A stretch of 52,652 nucleotides of DNA from Streptomyces sp. (GCF_031181705.1 NZ_JAPSKN010000005.1:32116-84767), one strand, 5' to 3'; counted from the first letter of the stretch, positions 17,540-28,514 are shown. A program made the numbers and translations. The notes: generated from the sequence alone by a model not told the origin.

Positions 17540-17667
17540 GGGTACGACACCCGGAGTGGGGGTAGCGGTTCCTGCACGGCGGCGGCCGTGCGGCTGCGGC
17601 GCCCCGGTCAGGCTGCGGCAAGGACGGACGGACAGGCGCAGCGGACGCACACTCCGGGGTCGTACCC
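17540..17667. repeat. long inverted repeat with nested hairpin, upstream of response regulator
   Basis: GGGTACGACACCCGGAGTG (17540-17558) and CACTCCGGGGTCGTACCC (17650-17667) are complementary along 18 pairs with a single bulged base. The 91-nt interior holds a second hairpin, GCACGG (17574-17579) with CCGTGC (17586-17591). It sits 67 bp before the GTG of the response regulator gene, in a 304-bp gap with no gene. It could be a structured 5' leader or part of a small RNA. Confidence 0.7.
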
Positions 17668-17733
17668 GTGCGGTGTCGTCTCCCGACGATGGGGTATCCC
17701 CTGCTCTTCCGAGAGCTCGGGTAAGGGGGTTTC

Positions 17734-18501
17734 GTGGTTCGCATCCGAGTCCTGGTCGTCGACGACCATCGCATCTTCGCCGAGTCACTCGCCGCGGCCC
17801 TGGCCGCCGAGCCCGACGTCGACGTCTCCGCCGCCGGCAGCGGTCCCGCCGCGCTGCGCAGCCTGGAGCGCGCGGTCGCCGAGGGGCGCCGGTTCGACGT
17901 GCTGCTCGTCGACGCCGACCTGGGCGGCAAGGTGCCGGGCGCGCGCCCGGCCGTGCCCGTGCAGGAGGGCAACGAGGACGGGCTCGTGGACGGGATATCC
18001 CTCGTCACGGGCGTGCGCTCCGCGCAGCCGAACGTACGGATCGTCGTACTCGCCGAGAAGGACGACCCGCGCCGGGCCGCGCTCGCCCTGCAGGCCGGCG
18101 CCTCCGGGTGGGTCGCCAAGGACTGCTCGCTGTCCCGGCTGCTCACCGTCATCCGGGGCGTGCTGCGGGACGAGACGCATCTGCCGCCCGCCCTGCTCAC
18201 CGGCGTCCTGCGCGAGCTGACCGCGGCCCGCAAGCACCGCACGGAGAGCGAGCGGCTGGTGGAGTCCCTCACTCCGCGTGAGCGCGAAGTGCTGCGGTGC
18301 ATGGTGGCGGGGCTGGGGCGCAAGGCCGTCGCCGAGCGCCTGTACCTGTCGCCGCACACCGTGCGGACGCACATGCAGAACGTCCTCGGCAAGCTCGGTG
18401 TCCACTCGACGCTCGCCGCCGTGGCTCTCGCCCGGCGGGCCGGAGTGGGGCCCGTCGACCTAGCCGGGGATGTTGTCGAACGGGGCGGTCAGCTGGCGTA
18501 G
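17734..18501 (+). CDS. NarL/LuxR-type response regulator with receiver insertion
   Basis: Orphan regulator of 255 residues. The receiver has the acidic pocket (VLVVDDHRIF, D10/D11), a plausible phosphoacceptor D60 (VLLVDADLGG) and the conserved Lys129 (GWVAKD). About 20 extra residues (roughly 65-85, GKVPGARPAVPVQEGNEDG) interrupt the loop after D60, where the phosphorylated face normally contacts partners. The C-terminal LuxR helix-turn-helix is intact (LTPREREVLRCMVAGLGRKA, LSPHTVRTHMQNVLGKLGVHS). No kinase gene is adjacent. GTG start after AAGGGGG. Its last 42 bp overlap the 3' end of the convergent tamR. Confidence 0.9.
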   Translation: MVRIRVLVVDDHRIFAESLAAALAAEPDVDVSAAGSGPAALRSLERAVAEGRRFDVLLVDADLGGKVPGARPAVPVQEGNEDGLVDGISLVTGVRSAQPNVRIVVLAEKDDPRRAALALQAGASGWVAKDCSLSRLLTVIRGVLRDETHLPPALLTGVLRELTAARKHRTESERLVESLTPREREVLRCMVAGLGRKAVAERLYLSPHTVRTHMQNVLGKLGVHSTLAAVALARRAGVGPVDLAGDVVERGGQLA

Positions 18502-18957
18502 CAGCCCCGCCAGGTCGCCGCGCTGGGCCCGGGTGAGCTCGGCGAGGATCGCGCGCTCCTGGTCCAGCAGCCCCGCCAGGGCCTGGTCCGCGCGGTCCCG
18601 GCCCTCGTCCGTGAGCCGCACGAGCACCCCCCGGCGGTCGCTGGGGTCGGGGAGGCGCTCCACCAGGCCCTTCTTCGCCAGGCGGTCGATGCGGTTCGTC
18701 ATCGTGCCCGAGGTGACCAGCGTCTGGGTGAGGAGCTGTCCGGGCGAGAGCTGGTACGGCGTGCCCGCGCGGCGCAGGGCCGTCAGGACGTCGAACTCCC
18801 ACGGCTCCAGGCCGTGCTCCGAGAAGGCCAGGCGGCGCGCCCGGTCCAGGTGCCGGGCCAGTCTGCTCACACGGCTGAGCACCTCGAGCGGTTCCACGTC
18901 GAGGTCCGGGCGCTCCCGGCGCCATGCTGCGACCAGCCGGTCGACCTCGTCCTCCAT
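18460..18957 (-). CDS. tamR: MarR-family regulator TamR
   Basis: 165-residue winged-helix repressor. The N-terminal helix (MEDEVDRLVAAWRRERPDLD) is the extra segment seen in the urate/TamR branch of MarR proteins. The DNA-binding part is LSPGQLLTQTLVTSGTMTNRIDRL, with the wing DPSDRRGVLVRLT. It is divergent from a trans-aconitate methyltransferase gene. In S. coelicolor this gene pair is described: TamR represses tam and responds to aconitate and citrate. I therefore assign the symbol from family and context. ATG 18957 chosen; an in-frame upstream ATG lies within the operator region. Confidence 0.85.
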   Translation of the reverse strand: MEDEVDRLVAAWRRERPDLDVEPLEVLSRVSRLARHLDRARRLAFSEHGLEPWEFDVLTALRRAGTPYQLSPGQLLTQTLVTSGTMTNRIDRLAKKGLVERLPDPSDRRGVLVRLTDEGRDRADQALAGLLDQERAILAELTRAQRGDLAGLLRQLTAPFDNIPG

Positions 18958-19005
18958 GACGATCAGTGTAGTGGTTGTGTCGACGTAGAGTCTCTTGATG
19001 TCCAT

Positions 19006-19023
19006 TATCTTGACATCGAGATA
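19006..19023. promoter_or_regulatory. palindromic TamR-type operator
   Basis: TATCTTGACATCGAGATA is an imperfect 18-bp palindrome in the tamR-tam intergenic region. A second half-site, TCTTGATG, lies 15 bp away at 18993-19000. The arrangement fits a MarR dimer site that controls both divergent genes. Confidence 0.7.
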
Positions 19024-19096
19024 TCTCGGGGACCACGCTGGGTGTGCGTCCCGTACCGTCGCCGTGCGGTCACCCCGAAGGACACCAGGAGGACCC

Positions 19097-19915
19097 ATGC
19101 CCGCAGCCGCCCCCACCTGGGACCCCGCCCAGTACCTGCGCCACGCCGCCCACCGCGCCCGGCCCTTCGCCGACCTCCTCGCCCGCGTCCCCGACCTGCC
19201 CGGCGAGCCGCCCCGCGTCGCCGACCTCGGCTGCGGCCCCGGCAACGTCACCGCGCTGCTCGCCGACCGCTGGCCCACCGCCCGGATCACCGGCTACGAC
19301 AACTCGCCCGAGATGCTCGACAGGGCCCACGTCGACCACGAGGGCCCCACCCCCGGCGGCGGGCGCCTCGACTTCGCCCCCGCCGACGCCCGCACCTGGA
19401 CGCCCGGCGAGCCGTACGACCTGATCGTCAGCAACGCCACGCTGCAATGGGTGCCGGGGCACGTCGAACGCTTCGCCGACTGGGTCGCCGGGCTGAAACC
19501 CGGCGGTGTCCTCGCCTTCCAGGTGCCCGGCAACTTCGACGCCCCGAGCCACCGGCTCATGCGCGAACTCGCCGGCTCACCGCGCTGGCGCGACCGGCTC
19601 GCCGGCACCCTGCGCCACGCCGACGCCGTCCACACCCCCGCGGCCTACCTGGAGCGGCTGAACTCCCTGGGCTGTGACGCCGACGTGTGGGAGACGACGT
19701 ACCTGCACCTGCTGCCGGGTGAGGATCCCGTGCTCGACTGGGTGAAGGGGACCGGGCTGCGGCCCGTACTCACCGCGCTCGCCGACGACCCCGAAGCCCG
19801 GGAGGGCTTCCTCGCCGAGTACCGGGCGGCCCTGCGCGAGGCCTACCCGGCCGGCCCGCACGGCACACCGTTCCCGTTCCGGCGGGTCTTCGCCGTGGCG
19901 CGCAAGGAAGGCTGA
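19097..19915 (+). CDS. tam: trans-aconitate 2-methyltransferase
   Basis: SAM-dependent methyltransferase that esterifies trans-aconitate, an inhibitor of aconitase. The sequence starts WDPAQYLRHAAHRARPFADL, the usual start of Tam proteins, followed by the SAM motif VADLGCGPGNVTALLADRW at about residues 41-59 and SNATLQWVPGHVERFADWV. 272 residues. ATG 19097 follows CAGGAGGA at proper spacing; the longer frame back to 18995 runs through the operator. It converges on the TetR gene, leaving only 13 bp. Confidence 0.92.
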   Translation: MPAAAPTWDPAQYLRHAAHRARPFADLLARVPDLPGEPPRVADLGCGPGNVTALLADRWPTARITGYDNSPEMLDRAHVDHEGPTPGGGRLDFAPADARTWTPGEPYDLIVSNATLQWVPGHVERFADWVAGLKPGGVLAFQVPGNFDAPSHRLMRELAGSPRWRDRLAGTLRHADAVHTPAAYLERLNSLGCDADVWETTYLHLLPGEDPVLDWVKGTGLRPVLTALADDPEAREGFLAEYRAALREAYPAGPHGTPFPFRRVFAVARKEG

Positions 19916-19928
19916 CGAACCCACGCGC

Positions 19929-20606
19929 CTAGGCCTTGCGGCGTCCTATCAGATGCGGCTTGGCCTCCAGGCCGTCCAGACCGTGCCACGCCAGGTTCAC
20001 CAGGTGCGCGGCCACCTCGGCCTTCTTCGGCCTGCGCACGTCCAGCCACCACTGGCCGGTCAGGGCGACCATCCCCACCAGGGCCTGGGCGTACAGCGGG
20101 GCCAGCTTGGGGTCGAAGCCGCGGCTTTTGAACTCCCGGCCCAGGATGTCCTCCACCTGGGTGGCGATGTCCGAGATCAGCGAGGCGAACGACCCGGTCG
20201 ACTGGGGGATGGGCGAGTCACGGACCAGGATGCGGAAGCCGTCCGTGTACTCCTCGATGTAGTCCAGCAGCGCGAAGGCCGCCTGCTCGCACAGTTCGCG
20301 CGGGTGACCGGCCGTGAGAGAGCTGGTCACCATGTCCAGCAGGCGGCGCATCTCGCGGTCCACCACGACCGCGTAGAGCCCTTCCTTGCCGCCGAAGTGC
20401 TCGTAGACCACCGGCTTGGAGACCCCGGCCTTCGCCGCGATCTCCTCCACCGACGTGCCCTCGAAGCCCTTGGCGGCGAAGAGGGTGCGACCGATCTCCA
20501 GCAGCTGCTGGCGGCGTTCGGCACCGGTCATCCGGGTGCGACGCGCTCGCCGCGGCTTGTCATTGCTGGGGGTGCTGCTCGAGTCGGTCGCCACAGCGAC
20601 CATCAT
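19929..20606 (-). CDS. TetR-family transcriptional regulator
   Basis: 225-residue repressor. A basic tail (KPRRARRTRMTGAERRQQLL) precedes the N-terminal helix-turn-helix, TSVEEIAAKAGVSKPVVYEH, and a ligand-binding helical domain follows. Its ATG overlaps the stop of the desaturase gene (ATGATG contains the TGA), so the pair is translationally coupled. It probably regulates the desaturase through the paired palindromes at 21692-21718. It may sense an acyl-CoA or fatty acid; that is inferred from context. Confidence 0.88.
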   Translation of the reverse strand: MMVAVATDSSSTPSNDKPRRARRTRMTGAERRQQLLEIGRTLFAAKGFEGTSVEEIAAKAGVSKPVVYEHFGGKEGLYAVVVDREMRRLLDMVTSSLTAGHPRELCEQAAFALLDYIEEYTDGFRILVRDSPIPQSTGSFASLISDIATQVEDILGREFKSRGFDPKLAPLYAQALVGMVALTGQWWLDVRRPKKAEVAAHLVNLAWHGLDGLEAKPHLIGRRKA

Positions 20607-21622
20607 GCCGCCTCGACGGGCTCCTTCCCGCGCCGGGAGCCACCTTCCCCGGTGGTACGCCGTGAATCGATACGCGAGCGTGACGGCCAGCGCACGTCGT
20701 ACGCCCACCCGGCCATCTCGAACCAGCGGATCAGCCGCGCGGAGGAGTCCAGCTGGCCGCGCATCACACCGTGCCGCGCCGAGGTCGGGTCGGCGTGGTG
20801 CAGGTTGTGCCAGGACTCGCCGCAGGACAGGATCGCCAGCCACCACACGTTGCCCGAACGGTCACGCGACTTGAAGGGGCGCTTGCCCACCGCGTGGCAG
20901 ATCGAGTTGATCGACCAGGTCACGTGGTGCAGCAGGGCCACCCGGACGAGCGAACCCCAGAAGAAGCCCGTGAACGCGCCCCACCAGGACATCGTGACCA
21001 GACCGCCGATCACCGGCGGCAGCGCCAGCGACACCACCGTCCACAGCACGAACTGGCGGGAGATGGCGCGCAGCGTCTTGTCCTTGATCAGGTCCGGGGC
21101 GTACTTCTCCTGCGGCGTCTGCTCCTCGTCGAACATCCAGCCGATGTGCGCCCACCACAGGCCCTTCATCAGGGCCGGCAGGGTCTCGCCGAACCGCCAC
21201 GGCGAATGCGGGTCGCCCTCCGCGTCGGAGAACTTGTGATGCTTGCGGTGATCCGCCACCCAGCGCACCAGCGGCCCCTCGACCGCCATCGACCCCGCGA
21301 TCGCCAGCGCGATCTTCAGCGGCCGCTTCGCCTTGAAGGAACCGTGCGTGAAGTGACGGTGGAACCCGATCGTGATGCCGTGGCACCCCAGGAAGTAGAA
21401 GAACACCAGCAGACCGAGGTCCAGCCAGCTCACCCCCCATCCCCAGGCCAGCGGTACGGCCGCCAGCAGCGCGAGGAACGGAACGGTGATGAAGAGGAGG
21501 AGGGCGATCTGCTCGATGGACCGCTTCTTCTCGCCGCCCAGCGTCGCGGAGTCCGCTGCGGCGTCGGTGGGCTGACCGGGCGCCTTCGCGGCGTCCTCGA
21601 TCACGTCGGAACTACTGGTCAT
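20603..21622 (-). CDS. membrane acyl (delta-9 type) desaturase
   Basis: 339-residue membrane di-iron desaturase that introduces a double bond into acyl-CoA or acyl lipids. All three histidine boxes are present: HRHFTH (88-93), HRKHH (125-129) and HNLHH (272-276), with hydrophobic helices around 40-80 and 195-235. ATG 21622 (MTSSSDVIED) was chosen over a longer frame that runs into the operator. The downstream TetR gene overlaps its stop codon. Expected role: membrane-fluidity control. Confidence 0.92.
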   Translation of the reverse strand: MTSSSDVIEDAAKAPGQPTDAAADSATLGGEKKRSIEQIALLLFITVPFLALLAAVPLAWGWGVSWLDLGLLVFFYFLGCHGITIGFHRHFTHGSFKAKRPLKIALAIAGSMAVEGPLVRWVADHRKHHKFSDAEGDPHSPWRFGETLPALMKGLWWAHIGWMFDEEQTPQEKYAPDLIKDKTLRAISRQFVLWTVVSLALPPVIGGLVTMSWWGAFTGFFWGSLVRVALLHHVTWSINSICHAVGKRPFKSRDRSGNVWWLAILSCGESWHNLHHADPTSARHGVMRGQLDSSARLIRWFEMAGWAYDVRWPSRSRIDSRRTTGEGGSRRGKEPVEAA

Positions 21623-21691
21623 ACGCGTCCCCTGGGGGGTATGTGGTTGAGGAAGGAGTAGCCGGGCCACGGGAATCCGTGCGGTGCTTCC

Positions 21692-21718
21692 TACGGTTCC
21701 GTAACCTACGGCATCGTA
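21692..21718. promoter_or_regulatory. paired palindromes upstream of the desaturase-tetR operon
   Basis: TACGGTTCCGTA (21692-21703) and TACGGCATCGTA (21707-21718) are two near-perfect 12-bp inverted repeats with centres 15 bp apart, about 75 bp upstream of the desaturase start. Such TACGG/CCGTA dyads are common TetR-family sites. They are probably the autoregulatory operator of the coupled TetR gene. The rest of the 295-bp gap up to ppc holds only a 12-bp palindrome CCGGACGTCCGG (21824-21835). Confidence 0.6.
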
Positions 21719-21917
21719 AGTATGGCAGTGCGTCGCTCCGCGGCAAGAGCCCGACAGCCTGCGCGTCCCGCCCGACACCTATCCTTGAGTCGGTCGGACA
21801 GCGCGGTCCGCTCTGATTTCTTCCCGGACGTCCGGCCCCGTAAGCGGCGCCCGCCGCGCGAGACGCCGTCCGGGTACCCCTCCCAGACGAGCTTCAACAC
21901 TGCAAGGAGCCGCACCT

Positions 21918-24650
<2,733 letters not shown>

Positions 24651-24670
24651 ACCCCAGCCCGGACACGACC

Positions 24671-24703
24671 GTGCCCCCGAGCCCGTACAGGGCCCGGGGG
24701 CAC
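24671..24703. terminator. strong hairpin between ppc and the surface-protein gene
   Basis: GTGCCCCCGAGCCC pairs with GGGCCCGGGGGCAC in a 14-bp stem with one mismatch and a 5-nt loop (GTACA). It lies 20 bp after ppc and 15 bp before the end of the convergent gene, so it can act in both directions. Confidence 0.85.
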
Positions 24704-24717
24704 GTCCCGTTCACGCC

Positions 24718-25407
24718 TCAGCCGCGCCGCACACCCCGGCGCCGGAACACCAGCAAGGCGCCGGCCGCGAGCAGCACCGCCGCCACACCCGACAGCGCAC
24801 CCACCGGCGCACCACCGCCCGTCTCGGCGAGGTCACCGGAGCCCTCCGTCTGCGCCGACGGCGACGAGGACACCGGCACACCGCCACCCGCCGTCGAACC
24901 CGGGGACGCCGACCCGCCCGGCTCCCCGGGCACCGCGGCCGACGGCGACGCCGACCCGGACGGCGCCGAACCACCGGGCTCCTCCTGGTCCTCGCAGTCC
25001 GTCCAGAACACCTTGTGCTTCGCCGCGCCCTTCTCGCCGTCGAAGTTCCACGACAGCTTGTAGTGCCCGTCGGGCAGTGACAGGTCCTCGCTGCGGCCGT
25101 GCCCCTCGCCGTCCAGCGTCAGAGCACCGGACTCCACCGTCTCCCCCCTGTTCTCACTCGGGGGGATCGCGTCGATGTGCCAGTCGACCCGCTGACCGCC
25201 GTCGAAACCGAAGGCGTCCAGGTAGAACGTGCACACGTGCGGCTCGTTGCGGCGCAACTCCTCGCCCGTCGCGGCGTCATGGATCTTGACCGTGCCGTTG
25301 TCACCGGGCGGAGTGGCGTGCGCGGCGGGAGCGAACAGGAAGGCGGTGGAGGCGGCGGCGCAGACAGCGCCGAGGCGGGGGAGGCTTCGCATGGGGAAGT
25401 AGTCCAT
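24718..25407 (-). CDS. sortase-anchored surface protein (LAETG signal)
   Basis: 229-residue exported protein. The signal peptide covers about the first 31 residues (LGAVCAAASTAFLFAPAAHA). A beta-rich domain with one Cys in each half follows (HVCTFYLDAF, FWTDCEDQ), then a Pro/Ser/Gly-rich spacer, then the sortase signal LAETG at 193-197, a hydrophobic helix and a basic tail (FRRRGVRRG). Class E sortases of Streptomyces recognise LAxTG, so covalent attachment to peptidoglycan is expected. Start uncertain: ATG 25407 or ATG 25392 (MRSLPRL); neither has a strong ribosome-binding site. Function unknown. Confidence 0.87.
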   Translation of the reverse strand: MDYFPMRSLPRLGAVCAAASTAFLFAPAAHATPPGDNGTVKIHDAATGEELRRNEPHVCTFYLDAFGFDGGQRVDWHIDAIPPSENRGETVESGALTLDGEGHGRSEDLSLPDGHYKLSWNFDGEKGAAKHKVFWTDCEDQEEPGGSAPSGSASPSAAVPGEPGGSASPGSTAGGGVPVSSSPSAQTEGSGDLAETGGGAPVGALSGVAAVLLAAGALLVFRRRGVRRG

Positions 25408-25537
25408 CTTCGAGAAGTGACGGGAAGATGTGGAGGGGGCGGCTCAGCTTCCAGCCAAGCCCGGCAGCACGTCAATCACGAACACACAACACTCACACCC
25501 TCCACGGACCTGGAGAACGCCCCGATCCCTCAGACGG

Positions 25538-26050
25538 TCACGAACGTCGGACAGCCACGAAAGCGGCCGTCAGCAACGCCCCACCCGACAACGCCAGCGC
25601 CCACGCCGCCCGCGTCCGCAGCAACCCGCCCGCCACCACCACCGACGCCAGCAACAGCGCACCACCCAGCGGCACCCACGCGTACAGCACACCCGCCGGA
25701 CCCGAGCGCACCGCCTCGTCACCGCCCGGCTTCAGCACGACCGCGTACGTCCGGCCCCGCTCCACCGCGACCGACCGCTCCAGCACCACCTTCGACCGCG
25801 GCTGCGCCCCCGCCGACGTCGGCGCGAACCGGCCCCAGCACGTCTGTTCCCCGCACCGCGCCACCTCGACCGTGCCCTGCTCCCGGCCCTTGGGCAGCAT
25901 CACGTGCTGCGCCGTACCCCACGACGCCCACACCCCCGCGACCAGGATCAGCACCGCGACCGCGCCCATCGCCACGAACCGCCCGAACCGCAGCACGACG
26001 ACCGAGGCCGGACGAGAGGAGGGGGCATGGGCAGGCATGGCCGGGATCAT
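25538..26050 (-). CDS. membrane protein of unknown function, three predicted helices
   Basis: 170-residue protein with a hydrophobic helix near residues 25-45 (FVAMGAVAVLILVAGVWASW), an extracytoplasmic part with two close cysteines (VARCGEQTCWGRF), and two C-terminal helices (LYAWVPLGGALLLASVVVAG, AWALALSGGALLTAAFVAV). It lies 42 bp downstream of pth on the same strand, so it may be read through from pth. ATG 26038 is an alternative start. The 130-bp gap after it (25408-25537) shows nothing I can name. Confidence 0.75.
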   Translation of the reverse strand: MIPAMPAHAPSSRPASVVVLRFGRFVAMGAVAVLILVAGVWASWGTAQHVMLPKGREQGTVEVARCGEQTCWGRFAPTSAGAQPRSKVVLERSVAVERGRTYAVVLKPGGDEAVRSGPAGVLYAWVPLGGALLLASVVVAGGLLRTRAAWALALSGGALLTAAFVAVRRS

Positions 26051-26092
26051 TGGCCATGCCTCAACGACCCGTCAACCTCGCCGGGCGACAAG

Positions 26093-26695
26093 TCAGGAGT
26101 TGTACGTACTCTGCGCCCGCTCCAGCCCGTCGATCACCAGGCACTCCACCGCGTCCGCCGCCCGGTCCACCAAGTAGTCCAGCTCCTTGCGCTCCGCCGA
26201 CGAGAAATCCTTCAGCACGAAATCCGCCACCGGCATCCGCCCCGGCGGCCGGCCGATCCCGAACCGCACCCGGTGATAGTCCGCCCCGAACGCCTTCGTC
26301 ATCGACTTCAGACCGTTGTGCCCGTTGTCCCCGCCACCCAGCTTCAGCCGCAGCATCCCGTAGTCGATGTCCAACTCGTCATGCACCGCCACCACATGAG
26401 CCACCGGCACCTTGTAGAAGTCCCGCAGCGCGCTCACCGGCCCACCCGACAGGTTCATGTACGACATCGGCTTCGCCAGGATCACCCGCCGGTTCGACGG
26501 ACCCGGCGGCCCGATCCGCCCCTCGACCACCTGCGCCTGCGCCCGCCCGGCCCGCTTGAACCTCCCCCCGACCCGGTCCGCCAGCAGATCGGCCACCATG
26601 AAGCCCACGTTGTGCCGGTTGCCCGCGTACTCCGGCCCCGGATTGCCCAGCCCCACGATCAGCCAGGGAGCGGCGGCATCGGTCGTCACGTCCAT
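26093..26695 (-). CDS. pth: peptidyl-tRNA hydrolase
   Basis: Recycles peptidyl-tRNA released by stalled ribosomes by cleaving the ester bond. The N-terminal [20 protein letters not shown] motif contains Asn18 and the catalytic His28. Further family motifs are [21 protein letters not shown] and [11 protein letters not shown]. 200 residues. It follows rplY on the same strand; in many actinobacteria rplY-pth form a conserved pair. A strong hairpin lies between them here, so separate control is possible. Confidence 0.95.
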   Translation of the reverse strand: MDVTTDAAAPWLIVGLGNPGPEYAGNRHNVGFMVADLLADRVGGRFKRAGRAQAQVVEGRIGPPGPSNRRVILAKPMSYMNLSGGPVSALRDFYKVPVAHVVAVHDELDIDYGMLRLKLGGGDNGHNGLKSMTKAFGADYHRVRFGIGRPPGRMPVADFVLKDFSSAERKELDYLVDRAADAVECLVIDGLERAQSTYNS

Positions 26696-26709
26696 GTCTC
26701 CTTCATACG

Positions 26710-26746
26710 CGTCGGCCGCTGCCCCGCACGGGAACAGCGGCCGACG
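26710..26746 (-). terminator. 12-bp-stem hairpin between rplY and pth
   Basis: CGTCGGCCGCTG and CAGCGGCCGACG are perfectly complementary around a 13-nt loop, in the 68-bp gap between the rplY stop and the pth start. It should attenuate or stop transcription coming from rplY before pth. Confidence 0.7.
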
Positions 26747-26763
26747 AACGACGACGCAGCGGA

Positions 26764-27360
26764 TCAGGCCTCGGCGGCCTCGTCCCCAGCGCCCTCCTCG
26801 CCCTCCGGGGTCTCCTCGGCCTGCGCGGCGAGGACCTGCAGCACGACGGTGTCCTCCTCGACAGCCAGCGCCGTGCCCTTCGGCAGCGGGATGTCCTTGG
26901 CCAGGATCGAGTCACCGGCCGTCAGACCCTCGACGGAGACGGTCACGGACTCCGGGATGTGGGTGGCCTCGGCCGTGACCGGCAGCGCGTTCAGCACGTG
27001 CTCCAGCAGGTTGCCGCCCGGAGCCAGCTCACCCTCGGTCTGCACGAAGATCTCGACGTTGACCTGCTCGCCCCGCTGCACCAGCTGCAGGTCCACGTGC
27101 TCCAGGAAGCCCTTCAGCGGGTCACGCTGCACGGACTTCGGAATCGCCAGCTCGTTGGACTTGCCGTCGATGTCCAGCGAGATCAGGACGTTCGGCGTAC
27201 GCAGCGCCAGCAGCAGGTCGTGGCCCGGCAGCGTCAGGTGGATCGGGTCCGACCCGTGCCCGTACAGGACACCCGGAACCTTGTCCTCACGACGGATGCG
27301 GCGCGCGGCACCCTTGCCGAACTCGGTGCGCGTGGCGGCGGAGATCTTCACCTCGGACAT
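26764..27360 (-). CDS. rplY: 50S ribosomal protein L25/general stress protein Ctc
   Basis: 5S-rRNA-binding ribosomal protein of the long bacterial (CTC/TL5) type, 198 residues. The N-terminal L25 domain starts with [20 protein letters not shown], and a C-terminal beta domain follows. The extreme C-terminus is an acidic tail ([17 protein letters not shown]). I chose ATG 27360 because GAGGAG lies 8 bp before it; a GTG three codons upstream overlaps that ribosome-binding site. prs lies upstream on the same strand. Confidence 0.93.
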   Translation of the reverse strand: MSEVKISAATRTEFGKGAARRIRREDKVPGVLYGHGSDPIHLTLPGHDLLLALRTPNVLISLDIDGKSNELAIPKSVQRDPLKGFLEHVDLQLVQRGEQVNVEIFVQTEGELAPGGNLLEHVLNALPVTAEATHIPESVTVSVEGLTAGDSILAKDIPLPKGTALAVEEDTVVLQVLAAQAEETPEGEEGAGDEAAEA

Positions 27361-27468
27361 AACACTCACTCCTCGAAGTCAGAAACGGACGTGGTCACCC
27401 GGCCACGAACGGCCTGCTACGAAGAGCGCGTCGATAACGGACCACCGCACCCCGTCCACAAACGGGAA

Positions 27469-27518
27469 CGGCCTCCCTCGCCGAGCAACTGCAGCAGTCT
27501 ACTCAGAGGGGGAGGCCG
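27469..27518 (-). terminator. inverted repeat after prs
   Basis: CGGCCTCCC (27469-27477) and GGGAGGCCG (27510-27518) are perfectly complementary around a 32-nt interior, 16 bp beyond the prs stop. It probably ends prs transcription before rplY; the long loop makes this less certain. Confidence 0.5.
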
Positions 27519-27533
27519 CACCCAAAACGATCT

Positions 27534-28514
27534 CTACTGCTCGTCGAACAGGCTCGTCACCGAACCGTCCTCGAACACCTCACGCACCGCACTCGCGATC
27601 GTCGGCGCGATCGACAACACCGAGATCTTGTCCAGATCCCGGCCCAGCTCCGACGGCGTCGGCAGCGTGTTCGTGAACACGAACTCACTCACCCGCGAGT
27701 TCTTCAGACGGTCCGCCGCCGGACCCGACAGCACACCGTGCGTCGCCGTCACGATCACGTCCTCCGCACCGTGCGCGAACAGCGCGTCCGCCGCGGCGCA
27801 GATCGTCCCACCCGTGTCGATCATGTCGTCCACCAGGACACACACGCGACCCTTCACCTCACCCACGACCTCGTGGACGGTGACCTGGTTCGCGACGTCC
27901 TTGTCCCGCCGCTTGTGCACGATCGCCAGCGGCGCACCCAGCCGGTCGCACCAGCGGTCCGCGACCCGCACCCGGCCCGCGTCCGGCGACACGACCGTCA
28001 GCTTCTCCCGGTCCACCTTCCGGCCCACGTAGTCCGCCAGCAGCGGCAGCGCGAACAGGTGGTCCACCGGACCGTCGAAGAAGCCCTGGATCTGGTCCGT
28101 GTGCAGATCCACGGTCAGCAGCCGGTCCGCGCCCGCCGTCTTCATCATGTCCGCGATCAGACGCGCCGAGATCGGTTCACGCCCGCGGTGCTTCTTGTCC
28201 TGCCGCGCGTAACCGTAGAACGGCACGATGACCGTGATGGAGCGGGCCGACGCGCGCTTCAGCGCGTCGATCATGATCAACTGCTCCATGATCCACTTGT
28301 TGATCGGAGCCGTGTGGCTCTGGATCAGGAAGCAGTCGGCACCCCGCGCCGACTCCTGATAACGCACATAGATCTCACCGTTGGCGAAGTCGAAGGCCTT
28401 CGTCGGGACGACCCCGACACCCAGCTGTTGGGCGACCTCCTCCGCAAGCTCGGGGTGGGCGCGGCCGGAGAAGAACATCATCTTCTTCTCGCCGGTCGTC
28501 TTGATCCCGGTCAC
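27534..28514 (-). CDS. prs: ribose-phosphate pyrophosphokinase
   Basis: Makes PRPP from ribose-5-phosphate and ATP for nucleotide, histidine and tryptophan synthesis. 326 residues. Family motifs: FFSGRAHPELAEEVAQQLGV at the start, PFYGYARQDKKHRGREPISA (ATP-binding loop), VDLHTDQIQGFF, and the PRPP-binding signature VCVLVDDMIDTGGTICAAAD. GTG start preceded by GAGGAGA. It follows glmU by 135 bp, the usual glmU-prs pairing. Confidence 0.96.
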   Translation of the reverse strand: MTGIKTTGEKKMMFFSGRAHPELAEEVAQQLGVGVVPTKAFDFANGEIYVRYQESARGADCFLIQSHTAPINKWIMEQLIMIDALKRASARSITVIVPFYGYARQDKKHRGREPISARLIADMMKTAGADRLLTVDLHTDQIQGFFDGPVDHLFALPLLADYVGRKVDREKLTVVSPDAGRVRVADRWCDRLGAPLAIVHKRRDKDVANQVTVHEVVGEVKGRVCVLVDDMIDTGGTICAAADALFAHGAEDVIVTATHGVLSGPAADRLKNSRVSEFVFTNTLPTPSELGRDLDKISVLSIAPTIASAVREVFEDGSVTSLFDEQ

